The position numbers and the translations under genes are program-made. From NCBI GenBank assembly GCA_041648895.1, contig JBAZOB010000021.1, forward strand, positions 1-21,377: a stretch of DNA of 21,377 bases, given 5' to 3'. The notes below the pieces were generated by a model. The model saw nothing but the letters and a program-made list of their open reading frames with translations. It did no database searches and had not been told where the DNA came from. How positions within the stretch are numbered: position 1 is the stretch's first letter; every line of letters starts with the position of its first letter. This document shows, in pieces, positions 6,703 through 13,812 of the stretch. This DNA comes from JBAZOB01 sp041648895. Lineage in GTDB: Bacteria; Patescibacteriota; JAHJAL01.

Positions 6703-7200
6703 TTAAATACTAAAATCTCCCTCCAACACCGTCGTTTCGGCCTGTCCATCGAACCCCATCTCCTCCCCCTCCAAAGTAATTAGTACTTTATCGACATCCA
6801 AAATATCGCGACTGCCGGCATAACTGACAAAATAGGTACCGTCATCCTGTTTTTTGAGATCATACAACGAATACCAGCCGCTGGTTTCATCAACCGGTAC
6901 CAGCCAGGCCTCATAAAATTTATTTTCGGGTGCTGGGTTCAGATTACCTTTTATCTGGATTCTGAACCAGGCATTGCCTTGTTGCAGTATTGCTGTCGCC
7001 TCACCCACAAACTCACCGGCCGATAACAACTGCACAGTTTCCTCCTTCACTCGCTCCACCTGTCCGGCCACGGTCATATCATATTCTTGGACATTGCTAT
7101 TATCATTTCCCAAATAATAATCGTTGCGGGTGATATAAAAATACACCCCAACTATGGTAACTAAAATAACAACAATTGATGCGATCCAATATTTTTTCAT
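6703..7200 (-). CDS. Membrane-anchored protein with RskA-like C-terminal domain
   Basis: The 165-residue protein has a membrane segment at residues 5-22 (WIASIVVILVTIVGVYFY) and an outer domain. That domain resembles the extracytoplasmic part of anti-sigma-K factor RskA: GNAWFRIQIKGNLNP (75-89), FYEAWLVP (95-102), then VDKVLITLEGEEMG (136-149). It has no N-terminal cytoplasmic anti-sigma (ZAS-like) domain, because only four residues precede the membrane span, so it is unlikely to bind a sigma factor. The domain's role alone is unknown. Its ATG overlaps the TAA of the upstream membrane gene by one base (TAATG), so translation is coupled. It is the last gene before the palindromic repeat at 6541-6683. 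Confidence 0.65.
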   Translation of the reverse strand: MKKYWIASIVVILVTIVGVYFYITRNDYYLGNDNSNVQEYDMTVAGQVERVKEETVQLLSAGEFVGEATAILQQGNAWFRIQIKGNLNPAPENKFYEAWLVPVDETSGWYSLYDLKKQDDGTYFVSYAGSRDILDVDKVLITLEGEEMGFDGQAETTVLEGDFSI

Positions 7201-7595
7201 TATTTATTATTAATTATTCTTTGCGCGTCCCAGAAATCATATAAAACTATCCCCAGATAAAGTAAACCAGAGAAAAACCAGATTAAGACCGATAAGGTCG
7301 GATAAATCGTTTGCACCGATATGGCCATACTTTCCAGCAGCAGAGCCATTAGCAACATAAAACAAAAAGTGGCCGCGTGCGCCAGCCATCTTTGCCCAAT
7401 TGACTTACTGTTTACTCTTTCGTAGGTAAAAGCAAAATTAGCAAAACAAACAGTGACTAGTAGGATACTAATAATCAATAAAAAATTATTTAATTGTCCG
7501 GCGTCAATCAATGCCAGATTATTCGCCAGGTAAGGATAAAATATTATTGCCAGAATAATGATTAATATATTTTTTGCTATATTTTCGCGTCGCAT
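7200..7595 (-). CDS. Four-helix integral membrane protein
   Basis: This 131-residue protein is unrecognised, with about four membrane segments: IAKNILIIILAIIFYPYL, NNFLLIISILLVTVCFANFAF, AATFCFMLLMALLLESM, and LSVLIWFFSGLLYLGIVLY. It has basic residues at the start (MRRENIAKN) and end (DAQRIINNK). The frame is open 12 codons further upstream, but I chose the ATG at 7595. It lies 4 nt after the TAA of the Nudix gene and avoids an overlap, and the first membrane helix follows the basic N-terminus as expected. Its stop overlaps the start of the RskA-like gene (TAATG). The pair could form one membrane complex, which is an inference from coupling only. Confidence 0.7.
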   Translation of the reverse strand: MRRENIAKNILIIILAIIFYPYLANNLALIDAGQLNNFLLIISILLVTVCFANFAFTYERVNSKSIGQRWLAHAATFCFMLLMALLLESMAISVQTIYPTLSVLIWFFSGLLYLGIVLYDFWDAQRIINNK

Positions 7596-7599
7596 ATTC

Positions 7600-8064
7600 T
7601 TATTGGTGATAACTCTTATAGTAATAATCAATTAATTTTTTATTTTGATAAACAAATTTGCCTGAATAAAAACCCGGCTCATTTAGCCATGGTATGAATA
7701 TTCGATCACCTTCCCATAAATTCAGGTTATCAATTTTATCGTTATCAATCCACCGCAGGTTACCTTCATTGGAATCAGTTAATTGACCGTCAAAATCATT
7801 GATCACGAATAAAAAAACACACCAGTCGTTTTGTCCGTCAAAATCAGGAAAAGTCAGTATTCCTTTTAATGTTGATTCTTTAACGATTAATCCTGATTCT
7901 TCCCTAATTTCTCTGATTATACATTCTTCCGGTGTCTCGCCTTTTTTAATCTTTCCCCCCAGTCCATTCCATTTACCTTCATGAACATCATTTTCTTTCT
8001 TTACCCGATGCAGCATCAATGTCTGTCCATTTCTTCGAATATAACCCAGAGTAGCTAATATCAT
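7600..8064 (-). CDS. Nudix hydrolase, MutT/MTH1-like (likely 8-oxo-dGTP diphosphatase type)
   Basis: This 154-residue Nudix domain has a textbook box, G37-x5-E43-x7-R51-E52-I-R-E55-E56-S-G58-L59, preceded by KWNGLGGK. The general look (LMLHRVKK, GKWNGLGGKIKKGETPEE, and an aromatic WCVFLFV strand) is that of MutT-like enzymes that hydrolyse damaged nucleoside triphosphates to monophosphates. The exact substrate is inferred. An earlier in-frame ATG at 8094 would overlap the upstream gene by 14 nt. I prefer the ATG at 8064 because CAGAGGG sits about 9 nt before it and the family usually starts here (MILATLGYIRR). It lies between the HTH gene and the membrane gene, in one operon. Confidence 0.88.
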   Translation of the reverse strand: MILATLGYIRRNGQTLMLHRVKKENDVHEGKWNGLGGKIKKGETPEECIIREIREESGLIVKESTLKGILTFPDFDGQNDWCVFLFVINDFDGQLTDSNEGNLRWIDNDKIDNLNLWEGDRIFIPWLNEPGFYSGKFVYQNKKLIDYYYKSYHQ

Positions 8065-8080
8065 AAACCTATCCCTCTGA

Positions 8081-9349
8081 CTATATATTAACAATTATCC
8101 CACCCAAAATCACCAGACTGCCGATTAATATAAATATAGCAAACAACCAAAACCCGAAGATATAATATTTGTTATCGTAATATTCATGGCCTGGTCGGTG
8201 GCAAACGCAGACGTAATCGGAAGACCCCGCCCCTATTTGTCGGCGATCATCGCTATTGGCGTGGGTAGGGGATGATGCGCGATCATGGGCGGGTTTTAAA
8301 CCCGCCCCTACAATATTATTTAATTGTGTCTCGTAATTGGTAATTTGTAATTCGTAATTTTCCGCCAACTTCCTCTGCAACTGTGTGTTATTATCTAACA
8401 AAATTTGCCCCATAGCGGCTTGATTACCCCTCTCGCCTCCCACGATATCCCGTAGGGCCGAAATTTCTCTTCTGAGGGCGGTTAATTCGTTTTTTAGAAA
8501 ATCGTTTTGTTCTTCGAATTTTTTGGCTACCCGTTCTTTTTCTTCAATTAACCTAAGAGCATAACCAGACAATTCAACTATCCGGTTATTATGTCCGGAC
8601 ATTTCTTCGTTTTGTCCGGACATTTTTTTTATCCTATCATTATATCCTTTTAAAAATGGGTTCTCGGTATAAATTATATCATGACTGTCCAAGGAGTTGT
8701 CCACAGACGTGTCCGAAACTGCGGATAAGTGTCCGGAAAAGTCGGACATGTTGACACCAGGTGTTGTCTCAAAAGTATCTTCAATAGCATGTAATTTAAA
8801 ATCGGACATATTATTTTCAGTCATATCGGACATTTCCACAGGTGATAAATGTGCTTCTTGACTAGCAATGGGATATTTCAAATATTTATTAACGGACATG
8901 TTATGATCTGCAAAATCGGACATTTTTTGTCTGTCGGACATCAGGGTGTATTCTTTTCCCTCTTCCAATTTATAGTTTTTTTCTCCAGCTTTTTCATTTG
9001 ATACCTGATATATATTGCGCAATATATCTTGGTACGTTTTAATCGGGATGCGGACATATTTTTCTTCCTTATTTGTTTCATTCTCGGACATTTTTTGGTG
9101 TCCGGACTTTTGTCCGTCCGAAATACTTTTATCTTCCAAAACAGAGCGGACATGCGGGTCCGCCCCTACATCCGGGCGGGCGGGTTTAAAACCCGCCCCT
9201 ACGATATATTCACGCAACGATTGCCGGTCGATATGATATTTACCCTTAATTTTGGTCCACTTGATCTTATTGCCATTAATCCACCGCCGAATGGTGCGCT
9301 CATTCTTTCCGGCAGCCTCTCCTGCTTCTTTGACTGATAGGTAGGTCAT
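8081..9349 (-). CDS. Helix-turn-helix protein with repeat-rich linker, coiled coil and C-terminal membrane anchor
   Basis: The family is not recognised beyond its parts. Residues 1-49 form a MerR/excisionase-like winged HTH (LSVKEAGEAAGKNERTIRRW, then IKGKYHIDRQSLREYI). Residues 50-69 and 347-391 are translated copies of a dispersed palindromic repeat (IVGAGFKPARP, IVGAGLKPAHD). Residues 87-252 contain nine Met-Ser starts of MSD, MSG, MSE or MSV, each written ATGTCCG. Residues about 258-345 are a likely coiled coil (LRLIEEKERVAKKFEEQNDF) running into NYELQITNYE, a mini-repeat. Residues 397-419 are one hydrophobic segment (FWLFAIFILIGSLVILGG) followed by only a few residues, so the protein is tail-anchored with the HTH in the cytoplasm. 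It could tether DNA to the membrane or sense an envelope signal. The frame is open despite the insertions. A candidate promoter is at 9371-9398. Confidence 0.75.
   Translation of the reverse strand: MTYLSVKEAGEAAGKNERTIRRWINGNKIKWTKIKGKYHIDRQSLREYIVGAGFKPARPDVGADPHVRSVLEDKSISDGQKSGHQKMSENETNKEEKYVRIPIKTYQDILRNIYQVSNEKAGEKNYKLEEGKEYTLMSDRQKMSDFADHNMSVNKYLKYPIASQEAHLSPVEMSDMTENNMSDFKLHAIEDTFETTPGVNMSDFSGHLSAVSDTSVDNSLDSHDIIYTENPFLKGYNDRIKKMSGQNEEMSGHNNRIVELSGYALRLIEEKERVAKKFEEQNDFLKNELTALRREISALRDIVGGERGNQAAMGQILLDNNTQLQRKLAENYELQITNYETQLNNIVGAGLKPAHDRASSPTHANSDDRRQIGAGSSDYVCVCHRPGHEYYDNKYYIFGFWLFAIFILIGSLVILGGIIVNI
8178..8311 (-). repeat. In-frame copy of a dispersed palindromic repeat (long form)
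   Basis: Read on the minus strand it begins GTAGGGGCGGG, then TTTAAAACCCGCCC (palindrome at 8287-8307), and continues through GATGATCGCC and a second GGGGCGGGG block to CATGAATATTAC. It codes residues 347-391 of the HTH protein without breaking the frame. The core matches 9181-9202 and 14263-14287. The left boundary is my estimate from composition. Confidence 0.7.
8594..9091 (-). repeat. Interspersed ATGTCCG motif array within a coding region
   Basis: On the plus strand CGGACAT ends at 8602, 8623, 8749, 8809, 8833, 8899, 8923, 8941 and 9091. All nine are in the gene's reading frame, each coding Met-Ser plus Asp, Gly, Val or Glu, and always with TCC for Ser. Two more copies in another frame end at 9057 and 9153. 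The first pair are palindromic (ATGTCCGGACAT at 8591-8602). Spacing is irregular (18-150 nt). Related GTCCGGAC and TCGGAC words fill more of the linker. Confidence 0.8.
9146..9202 (-). repeat. In-frame copies of a dispersed palindromic repeat (short tandem form)
   Basis: Two related units lie head to tail. GTAGGGGCGGG with TTTAAAACCCGCCC occupies 9181-9202. GTAGGGGCGGACCCGC with ATGTCCGC occupies 9146-9169. Together they code residues 50-68 of the HTH protein, placed directly after the DNA-binding domain. The unit edge GTAGGGGCGG is the same as in the copies at 8311 and 14287. Confidence 0.75.
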
Positions 9350-9370
9350 AATTATTTTGTTCTTAAATAT

Positions 9371-9398
9371 ATCATATACAAAAAAACGGGTACGACAA
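9371..9398 (-). promoter_or_regulatory. Candidate sigma-70-type promoter for the HTH operon
   Basis: On the minus strand TTGTCG (9398-9393) and TATGAT (9376-9371) are separated by 16 nt, 22 nt before the ATG of the HTH gene. The match is moderate (4/6 and 5/6). It is back to back with the promoter of the zeta-like gene. Confidence 0.5.
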
Positions 9399-9417
9399 GA
9401 TTATCAAGGATAATTAG

Positions 9418-9446
9418 TTGCCAAAAAAAACAAAATATAGTATAAA
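9418..9446 (+). promoter_or_regulatory. Sigma-70-type promoter of the zeta-like gene
   Basis: TTGCCA (9418-9423) and TATAAA (9441-9446) are spaced by 17 nt, with a Shine-Dalgarno AGGA at 9461-9464 and the ATG at 9473. The arrangement is close to consensus. Confidence 0.7.
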
Positions 9447-9459
9447 TAAAGAATACTAT
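9437..9459 (+). promoter_or_regulatory. Inverted repeat overlapping the -10 of the zeta-like gene (possible operator)
   Basis: ATAGTAT (9437-9443) and ATACTAT (9453-9459) form a 7-bp perfect inverted repeat with a 9-nt spacer, covering the -10 and the expected start of transcription. This is where a repressor would block the promoter. The binding protein is unknown, and an RNA hairpin at the 5' end is an alternative. Confidence 0.4.
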
Positions 9460-9472
9460 CAGGAATATTATT

Positions 9473-10690
9473 ATGGGAATTGAATATTTTGATCCTGAAA
9501 AACTGCGAGAAAAATATCAGGAAAATCAGCGATATTTTACTTATGTTCCAAGTAAAGATTTAACCGACAAATATTTTAATCCTGAAAAACTGCGAGAAAA
9601 ATATCGGGAAAATCAGATAGATTTTACTTATGCCCTGAGTAAAAATTTAACCAAAGAATATTATTTATCAAAGGAAGATCGGAAGGAACTCCACCGTATT
9701 ATCAATAATAGCGGTAATAGTGCCATAGAAAAAAATATAGAACTATCAAATTTTATTAAACTTGCCGAAGAAAAGACAAATAAACACCTCGCGCCAATTG
9801 GCCTCAATACTCAACAAAATATTGATTTAATAAATTGCTATTTGGAATTCAATTCAAAGGATGTGTCGTTTATTACCAAATTGTCAGAGAAAGATCTGCA
9901 AAATACACCCCCAATCATTCATACCATTGATCAGTATAATATTATTAATGGTTCCCAGTCCCTCTCCGCCTCTGATGAGGAAATACGCCAGAAGCGATTA
10001 GAATTGCATCAAGATATAATTGATAATTTCCGCATTACTAACCCAAAAAACATCTCCGGCAACCCCGAACTAATAATCGTTGGCGGGTGTTTGGGTGCGG
10101 GTAAAAGTATATTTATTAACCGCGCGATTCCGACAATTCTAACCAAACATGCCTATATCGATTCCAATCTGATTAAACCTAAATTGGTGGGTGAAGATTA
10201 TTCCGAGAACAATATTAAACAAGTTCTTTCAACCCATCAAGAATCATCCTGGCTGGCCAGAAAGATACTGAATGAATCTATTGCCAGTAATATTAATCTT
10301 ATTTATGAAACTACCCTAGACGATGAAAACAAAATTAGATCCATTATTAACACTGCCCGAGCCAGAAGTTATTCAGTTTATCTAGTCTATCTGCATGGCG
10401 GTATCGAAAGCTGGCGTCGCAACAGTTTGAATCGCGCCCGGACCATCAAACCAGCCATTTTTAATAATGGCTTTATTGGTTACCTAAATTTAAAAAAATT
10501 TGCCCAAGAAAAACTGCTTCCCATGCGAGTTATTGACAACTCAACCATCAATACTTACTCAACCACATTAATAAAAATACCGGACATCAGAAAAAAACGC
10601 TCCGATTATCTATGTCATATCAAGGAAAAGATACCTGAGTTCGAGAAATATTGTAAATTTGCCCAGGAATTACATCCCAATCAATCATAA
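9473..10690 (+). CDS. Zeta-toxin-like P-loop kinase with duplicated N-terminal repeat
   Basis: The C-terminal part (residues about 195-360) matches zeta toxin-type P-loop proteins. It has Walker A GGCLGAGKS (204-212), YIDSN (229-232 region, with D230 at the usual catalytic position), HQESSWLARKILNESI (255-270), IYETTLDD (277-284), and the arginine-rich SWRRNSLNRARTI (313-325). Zeta toxins phosphorylate UDP-N-acetylglucosamine or related sugars; the substrate here is not shown. Residues 5-33 and 34-62 are a tandem duplication (YFDPEKLREKYQENQ and YFNPEKLREKYRENQ). Residues 63-190 are unrecognised and helical. No epsilon/PezA-like antitoxin gene is adjacent, so it is either self-restrained by its N-terminus or not a classical toxin. 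It is transcribed alone from a good promoter, divergent from the HTH gene. Confidence 0.75.
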   Translation: MGIEYFDPEKLREKYQENQRYFTYVPSKDLTDKYFNPEKLREKYRENQIDFTYALSKNLTKEYYLSKEDRKELHRIINNSGNSAIEKNIELSNFIKLAEEKTNKHLAPIGLNTQQNIDLINCYLEFNSKDVSFITKLSEKDLQNTPPIIHTIDQYNIINGSQSLSASDEEIRQKRLELHQDIIDNFRITNPKNISGNPELIIVGGCLGAGKSIFINRAIPTILTKHAYIDSNLIKPKLVGEDYSENNIKQVLSTHQESSWLARKILNESIASNINLIYETTLDDENKIRSIINTARARSYSVYLVYLHGGIESWRRNSLNRARTIKPAIFNNGFIGYLNLKKFAQEKLLPMRVIDNSTINTYSTTLIKIPDIRKKRSDYLCHIKEKIPEFEKYCKFAQELHPNQS

Positions 10691-10734
10691 AAAATTGGTA
10701 CACTGTAAATACATATTTAAATGATCAGTAATAA

Positions 10735-12735
10735 ATGAAATTTAATCTTAAACCACCCTATCAACCCACCGGCGACCAGCCGCAGGCCATCAAGCAACTC
10801 GTCGCTGGTCTCGAAAAGAAACAAAAATTTCAAACTCTACTGGGCGTGACCGGCTCCGGTAAAACCTTTACCATGGCCAATATCATCCAGAAAGTTCAGA
10901 AACCGACTCTGATTATTGCCCACAACAAAACCCTGGCTGCCCAATTGGCCAGTGAATTTAAAGAATTTTTTCCCGACAATGCTGTTCATTATTTTGTCAG
11001 CTACTATGATTATTATCAACCCGAGGCCTATCTTCCCACCACCGATACTTATATCGAAAAAGATTCCTCGATCAATGACGAAATCGATAAACTGCGCCAC
11101 GCCGCCACTTCCAACCTGCTGCGGCGCGATGATGTAATCATTGTTGCCTCGGTGTCATGCATCTATGGCATTGGTAATCCGGAAGTTTACAAACAAACTG
11201 GCATTGAAATTAAAACTAAGCAAAAAATTAACCGTAATGATTTGATGCGCCACCTGATTGATATTCAATATCTGCGCAACGATATTGACTATCACCGCAG
11301 CTCTTTTCGAGCCCGTGGCGATCTGTTGGAAATCTGGCCGCCCTATGAAGACAACGGCTATCTAATTGATTTCTTTGGTGATGAAATTGAAAAAATCCAG
11401 CAAGTTGACTCCCTCACCGGCGAAGTGATCCAGACTTATCCCAAACTTATTATTTTCCCCGCCAAACATTTTGTCACTTCCAAGGCCGAGATTGAAGATA
11501 TCGTTAAACAAATTAAAGCCGATCTGGACCTTGAATACAAACAATTTAAACAAAACGGTAAGGATCTGGAAGCCCAGCGGCTCAAGCAGCGGGTTAATTT
11601 TGATCTGGAAATGATCAAAGAAACCGGATATTGCACTGGCATTGAAAACTATTCCCGTTACTTTGATCATAGAAAGGAGGGGGAGCCACCCCATGTCTTA
11701 TTGGACTTCTTTCCCAAAGACTATTTAATGTTTATCGATGAGTCTCATATGACCGTTCCGCAAATTGGTGGTATGCACAATGGCGACCGGGCCCGTAAAG
11801 ACATGCTGGTCAACTATGGTTTCCGACTCCAGGCCGCCTATGACAATCGCCCCCTCAATTTCCCCGAGTTTGAACAAAAAATTAATCAAGTCATTTTTAC
11901 CTCCGCTACTCCGAGTGTCTATGAAAAAGAACATTCCGAAGCCGTAGTGGAACAAATCATTCGCCCCACCGGCCTAACTGATCCCCAAATTGATGTCCGC
12001 CCGGCCGCGGGTCAAATCGATGATCTGATCAACGAAATTCAAACCACCATCAAAAAGGGCCAACGAGTTTTAGTCACCACTCTGACTAAACGTTTGTCGG
12101 AAGAATTGACTGAGTATTTACAGGAAATTAACATCAAAGTTCAATATCTGCACAGCGAAGTTGACACGGTGGAACGCATGGAAATTCTGCGCGATCTCCG
12201 CTTGGGCGTCTATGACGTCTTGGTTGGTATTAATCTTCTTCGCGAAGGTTTGGATCTGCCGGAAGTTACCCTGGTCGCCATTCTCGACGCTGACAAAGAG
12301 GGCTTCCTGCGCAGTGCCACCGCTCTCATTCAAACTATTGGCCGCGCCGCCCGCCACGTCGATGGTCACGTGATCATGTACGCCGACAAAATTACTAAAT
12401 CTATGGAGGCCGCTATCGGTGAAACCAATCGCCGTCGCCAAATCCAGGAGAAATATAATCAGGAGCATGGTATTACTCCGCAAACCATTCAGTCCCGCAT
12501 CAAAGACCTGGGCATGGAGTCCAAAAAAACTCGCGACCAAAAGAAAAAACACGCCGGCCAAATCGATTGGCAACGGGTCGATGAATACACTCCCGACGCC
12601 ATTGATAAATTAATCATCAATCTGGAAAAACAAATGGATATCGCCGCCCGCAACCTGGAATTCGAAAAAGCCGCCGAACTACGCGATCAGATTGAAGAAC
12701 TGGTTCTGATCAAAAAATCCAAAGCCAAGAGTTAA
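10735..12735 (+). CDS. uvrB: UvrABC system protein B
   Basis: This is the damage-verifying helicase of nucleotide excision repair: UvrA loads it on the lesion and it recruits UvrC to cut. The 666 residues are complete: Walker A GVTGSGKT (37-44), the beta-hairpin region YYDYYQPEAYLP (90-101), helicase motif II DESH (335-338) followed by VPQIGGMHNGDRARK, motif V/VI with LREGLDLPEV (502-511) and IGRAARH (535-541), and a C-terminal UVR motif (about 623-658) that binds UvrC. No uvrA or uvrC is in the window. There is no clear Shine-Dalgarno before the ATG. It converges on the histidine kinase gene with only 7 nt between stops and no visible terminator. Confidence 0.98.
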   Translation: MKFNLKPPYQPTGDQPQAIKQLVAGLEKKQKFQTLLGVTGSGKTFTMANIIQKVQKPTLIIAHNKTLAAQLASEFKEFFPDNAVHYFVSYYDYYQPEAYLPTTDTYIEKDSSINDEIDKLRHAATSNLLRRDDVIIVASVSCIYGIGNPEVYKQTGIEIKTKQKINRNDLMRHLIDIQYLRNDIDYHRSSFRARGDLLEIWPPYEDNGYLIDFFGDEIEKIQQVDSLTGEVIQTYPKLIIFPAKHFVTSKAEIEDIVKQIKADLDLEYKQFKQNGKDLEAQRLKQRVNFDLEMIKETGYCTGIENYSRYFDHRKEGEPPHVLLDFFPKDYLMFIDESHMTVPQIGGMHNGDRARKDMLVNYGFRLQAAYDNRPLNFPEFEQKINQVIFTSATPSVYEKEHSEAVVEQIIRPTGLTDPQIDVRPAAGQIDDLINEIQTTIKKGQRVLVTTLTKRLSEELTEYLQEINIKVQYLHSEVDTVERMEILRDLRLGVYDVLVGINLLREGLDLPEVTLVAILDADKEGFLRSATALIQTIGRAARHVDGHVIMYADKITKSMEAAIGETNRRRQIQEKYNQEHGITPQTIQSRIKDLGMESKKTRDQKKKHAGQIDWQRVDEYTPDAIDKLIINLEKQMDIAARNLEFEKAAELRDQIEELVLIKKSKAKS

Positions 12736-12742
12736 TTTGTAA

Positions 12743-13645
12743 TTATTTAGTCACGATCGGTATCAAAATATTGAACGACGTCCCCTTCCCTTCCTGGCTG
12801 TTAACAAAAATTTTCCCATCCGCTTTTTCGACTAAGTCCTTAACCGTCGACATGCCTATCCCCCTCTCCTCCTTCCCCTCTTTAGTGGAAAAATACCAAT
12901 CATAAATTTTATCAGTATTCTCCGGACTAATCCCCCGGCCGTTATCTGATATTTGAATATACAACTGATTGCCATCCACCACGACGGATCGCAAATCAGA
13001 TATTATGCACTTTATTTCTCCCCTTTCCTTATCCAGTGCTTCAACGGCGTTAGTTAGTAAATTATTCATAATTCTGTCAAAAGAATTAATGTTTAATTTA
13101 GTATAAATCTGTTTATCACTTAAATTATTCTGGAAATCTAAATCTATTTGTTTCACTTTATTGTTTTTATGAGAAAAATTGACCAGCAGGCCAATACTGT
13201 CACGATCATAATCAAGTTCAAATAGTATTGGTTTTTCATCATCGATTAAACTCATTTTTTCACCAATAATCCGTTTCTTTAAATTTTCTCTTAATTTATC
13301 ATATAAAATCAGCAGCTTGTTATAGGCGGCAAGCATTCTTTTCTTTTTTTCTTCATCGTATTTAATATCATTTAGTTCTATCAATTCGGCGTATCCCAGG
13401 AATGAAGACAAAAAATTATTTATATCATGTTTTATTCGCCTGGCTGGCGTGTTAACTTGTGATATAATTATCCCTTTTATATCCTGCTGAATTTCTCGCA
13501 CTCTCAATATTTCATCTTCTAAGTCTTGCATGGGGCTTATTTTTTTGGTGGTAACTTTTTCGTCTAGCTGTTCAATGACTGGTGGAGAGGAGATTGCTCG
13601 GTCTTCAATTACATATTCTATTTTTTCTGATCCAATAGTGTCCAT
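12743..13645 (-). CDS. Soluble orphan histidine kinase
   Basis: The 300-residue protein has an N-terminal acidic region (1-40), a dimerisation helix with a likely phospho-acceptor in RRIKHDINN (H73), and a HATPase_c domain with N box DRIMNNLLTNAVEAL (190-204), G1 box DNGRG (234-238), F-box region YDWYFST (248-254) and G2 box RGIGMS (261-266). The H-box HDINN resembles the HDLRN/HDINN type of sporulation- or two-component-like kinases. It has no membrane span and no PAS, GAF or receiver domain, so its input is cytoplasmic and unknown. No response regulator is next to it. An autokinase role is inferred from the motifs. Its minus-strand promoter may include TATAAT at 13681-13676. Confidence 0.85.
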   Translation of the reverse strand: MDTIGSEKIEYVIEDRAISSPPVIEQLDEKVTTKKISPMQDLEDEILRVREIQQDIKGIIISQVNTPARRIKHDINNFLSSFLGYAELIELNDIKYDEEKKKRMLAAYNKLLILYDKLRENLKKRIIGEKMSLIDDEKPILFELDYDRDSIGLLVNFSHKNNKVKQIDLDFQNNLSDKQIYTKLNINSFDRIMNNLLTNAVEALDKERGEIKCIISDLRSVVVDGNQLYIQISDNGRGISPENTDKIYDWYFSTKEGKEERGIGMSTVKDLVEKADGKIFVNSQEGKGTSFNILIPIVTK

Positions 13646-13750
13646 TTAATAAAGTTATTATTTTATGATAAAAATATTATAAAATATGCTTCATTATCAA
13701 AAAATTAACAAAACATTAAGAATATATTAATTTTTTTTACCCCGGCTACC

Positions 13751-13778
13751 TTGCTAATACCGGCCAAAAAGCTATAAT
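13751..13778 (+). promoter_or_regulatory. Sigma-70-type promoter of the 112-aa gene
   Basis: TTGCTA (13751-13756) and TATAAT (13773-13778) are 16 nt apart, 34 nt before the ATG at 13813. The rest of the 167-nt gap is very AT-rich and shared with the upstream region of the kinase gene. Confidence 0.6.
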
Positions 13779-13812
13779 AAGAAATAAGTATATTCAACTA
13801 AAAATAGAATCA

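Noticed and set aside
8594..9153. CRISPR array
   Set aside because: The repeated unit is only 7-9 nt, spacing is irregular, and most copies are in the frame of a coding gene; no cas gene is near.
9146..9202. Repeat region as evidence that the HTH gene is a pseudogene
   Set aside because: Both inserted copies keep the frame, and the reading is open from the HTH to the membrane helix, so the gene is not visibly broken.
8081..10690. HTH gene as antitoxin of the zeta-like gene
   Set aside because: It is divergent, four times longer than known epsilon or PezA-type antitoxins and membrane-anchored; a regulatory link is possible but not a classical toxin-antitoxin pair.
10691..10734. Promoter for uvrB in the 44-nt gap
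   Set aside because: TTGGTA at 10695 has no acceptable -10 at 16-18 nt; uvrB may be read from the upstream gene or from a promoter inside it.
12118..12573. 151-codon reading opposite uvrB
   Set aside because: It lies wholly antisense within the highly conserved uvrB helicase region, so it is a shadow of uvrB codon usage.
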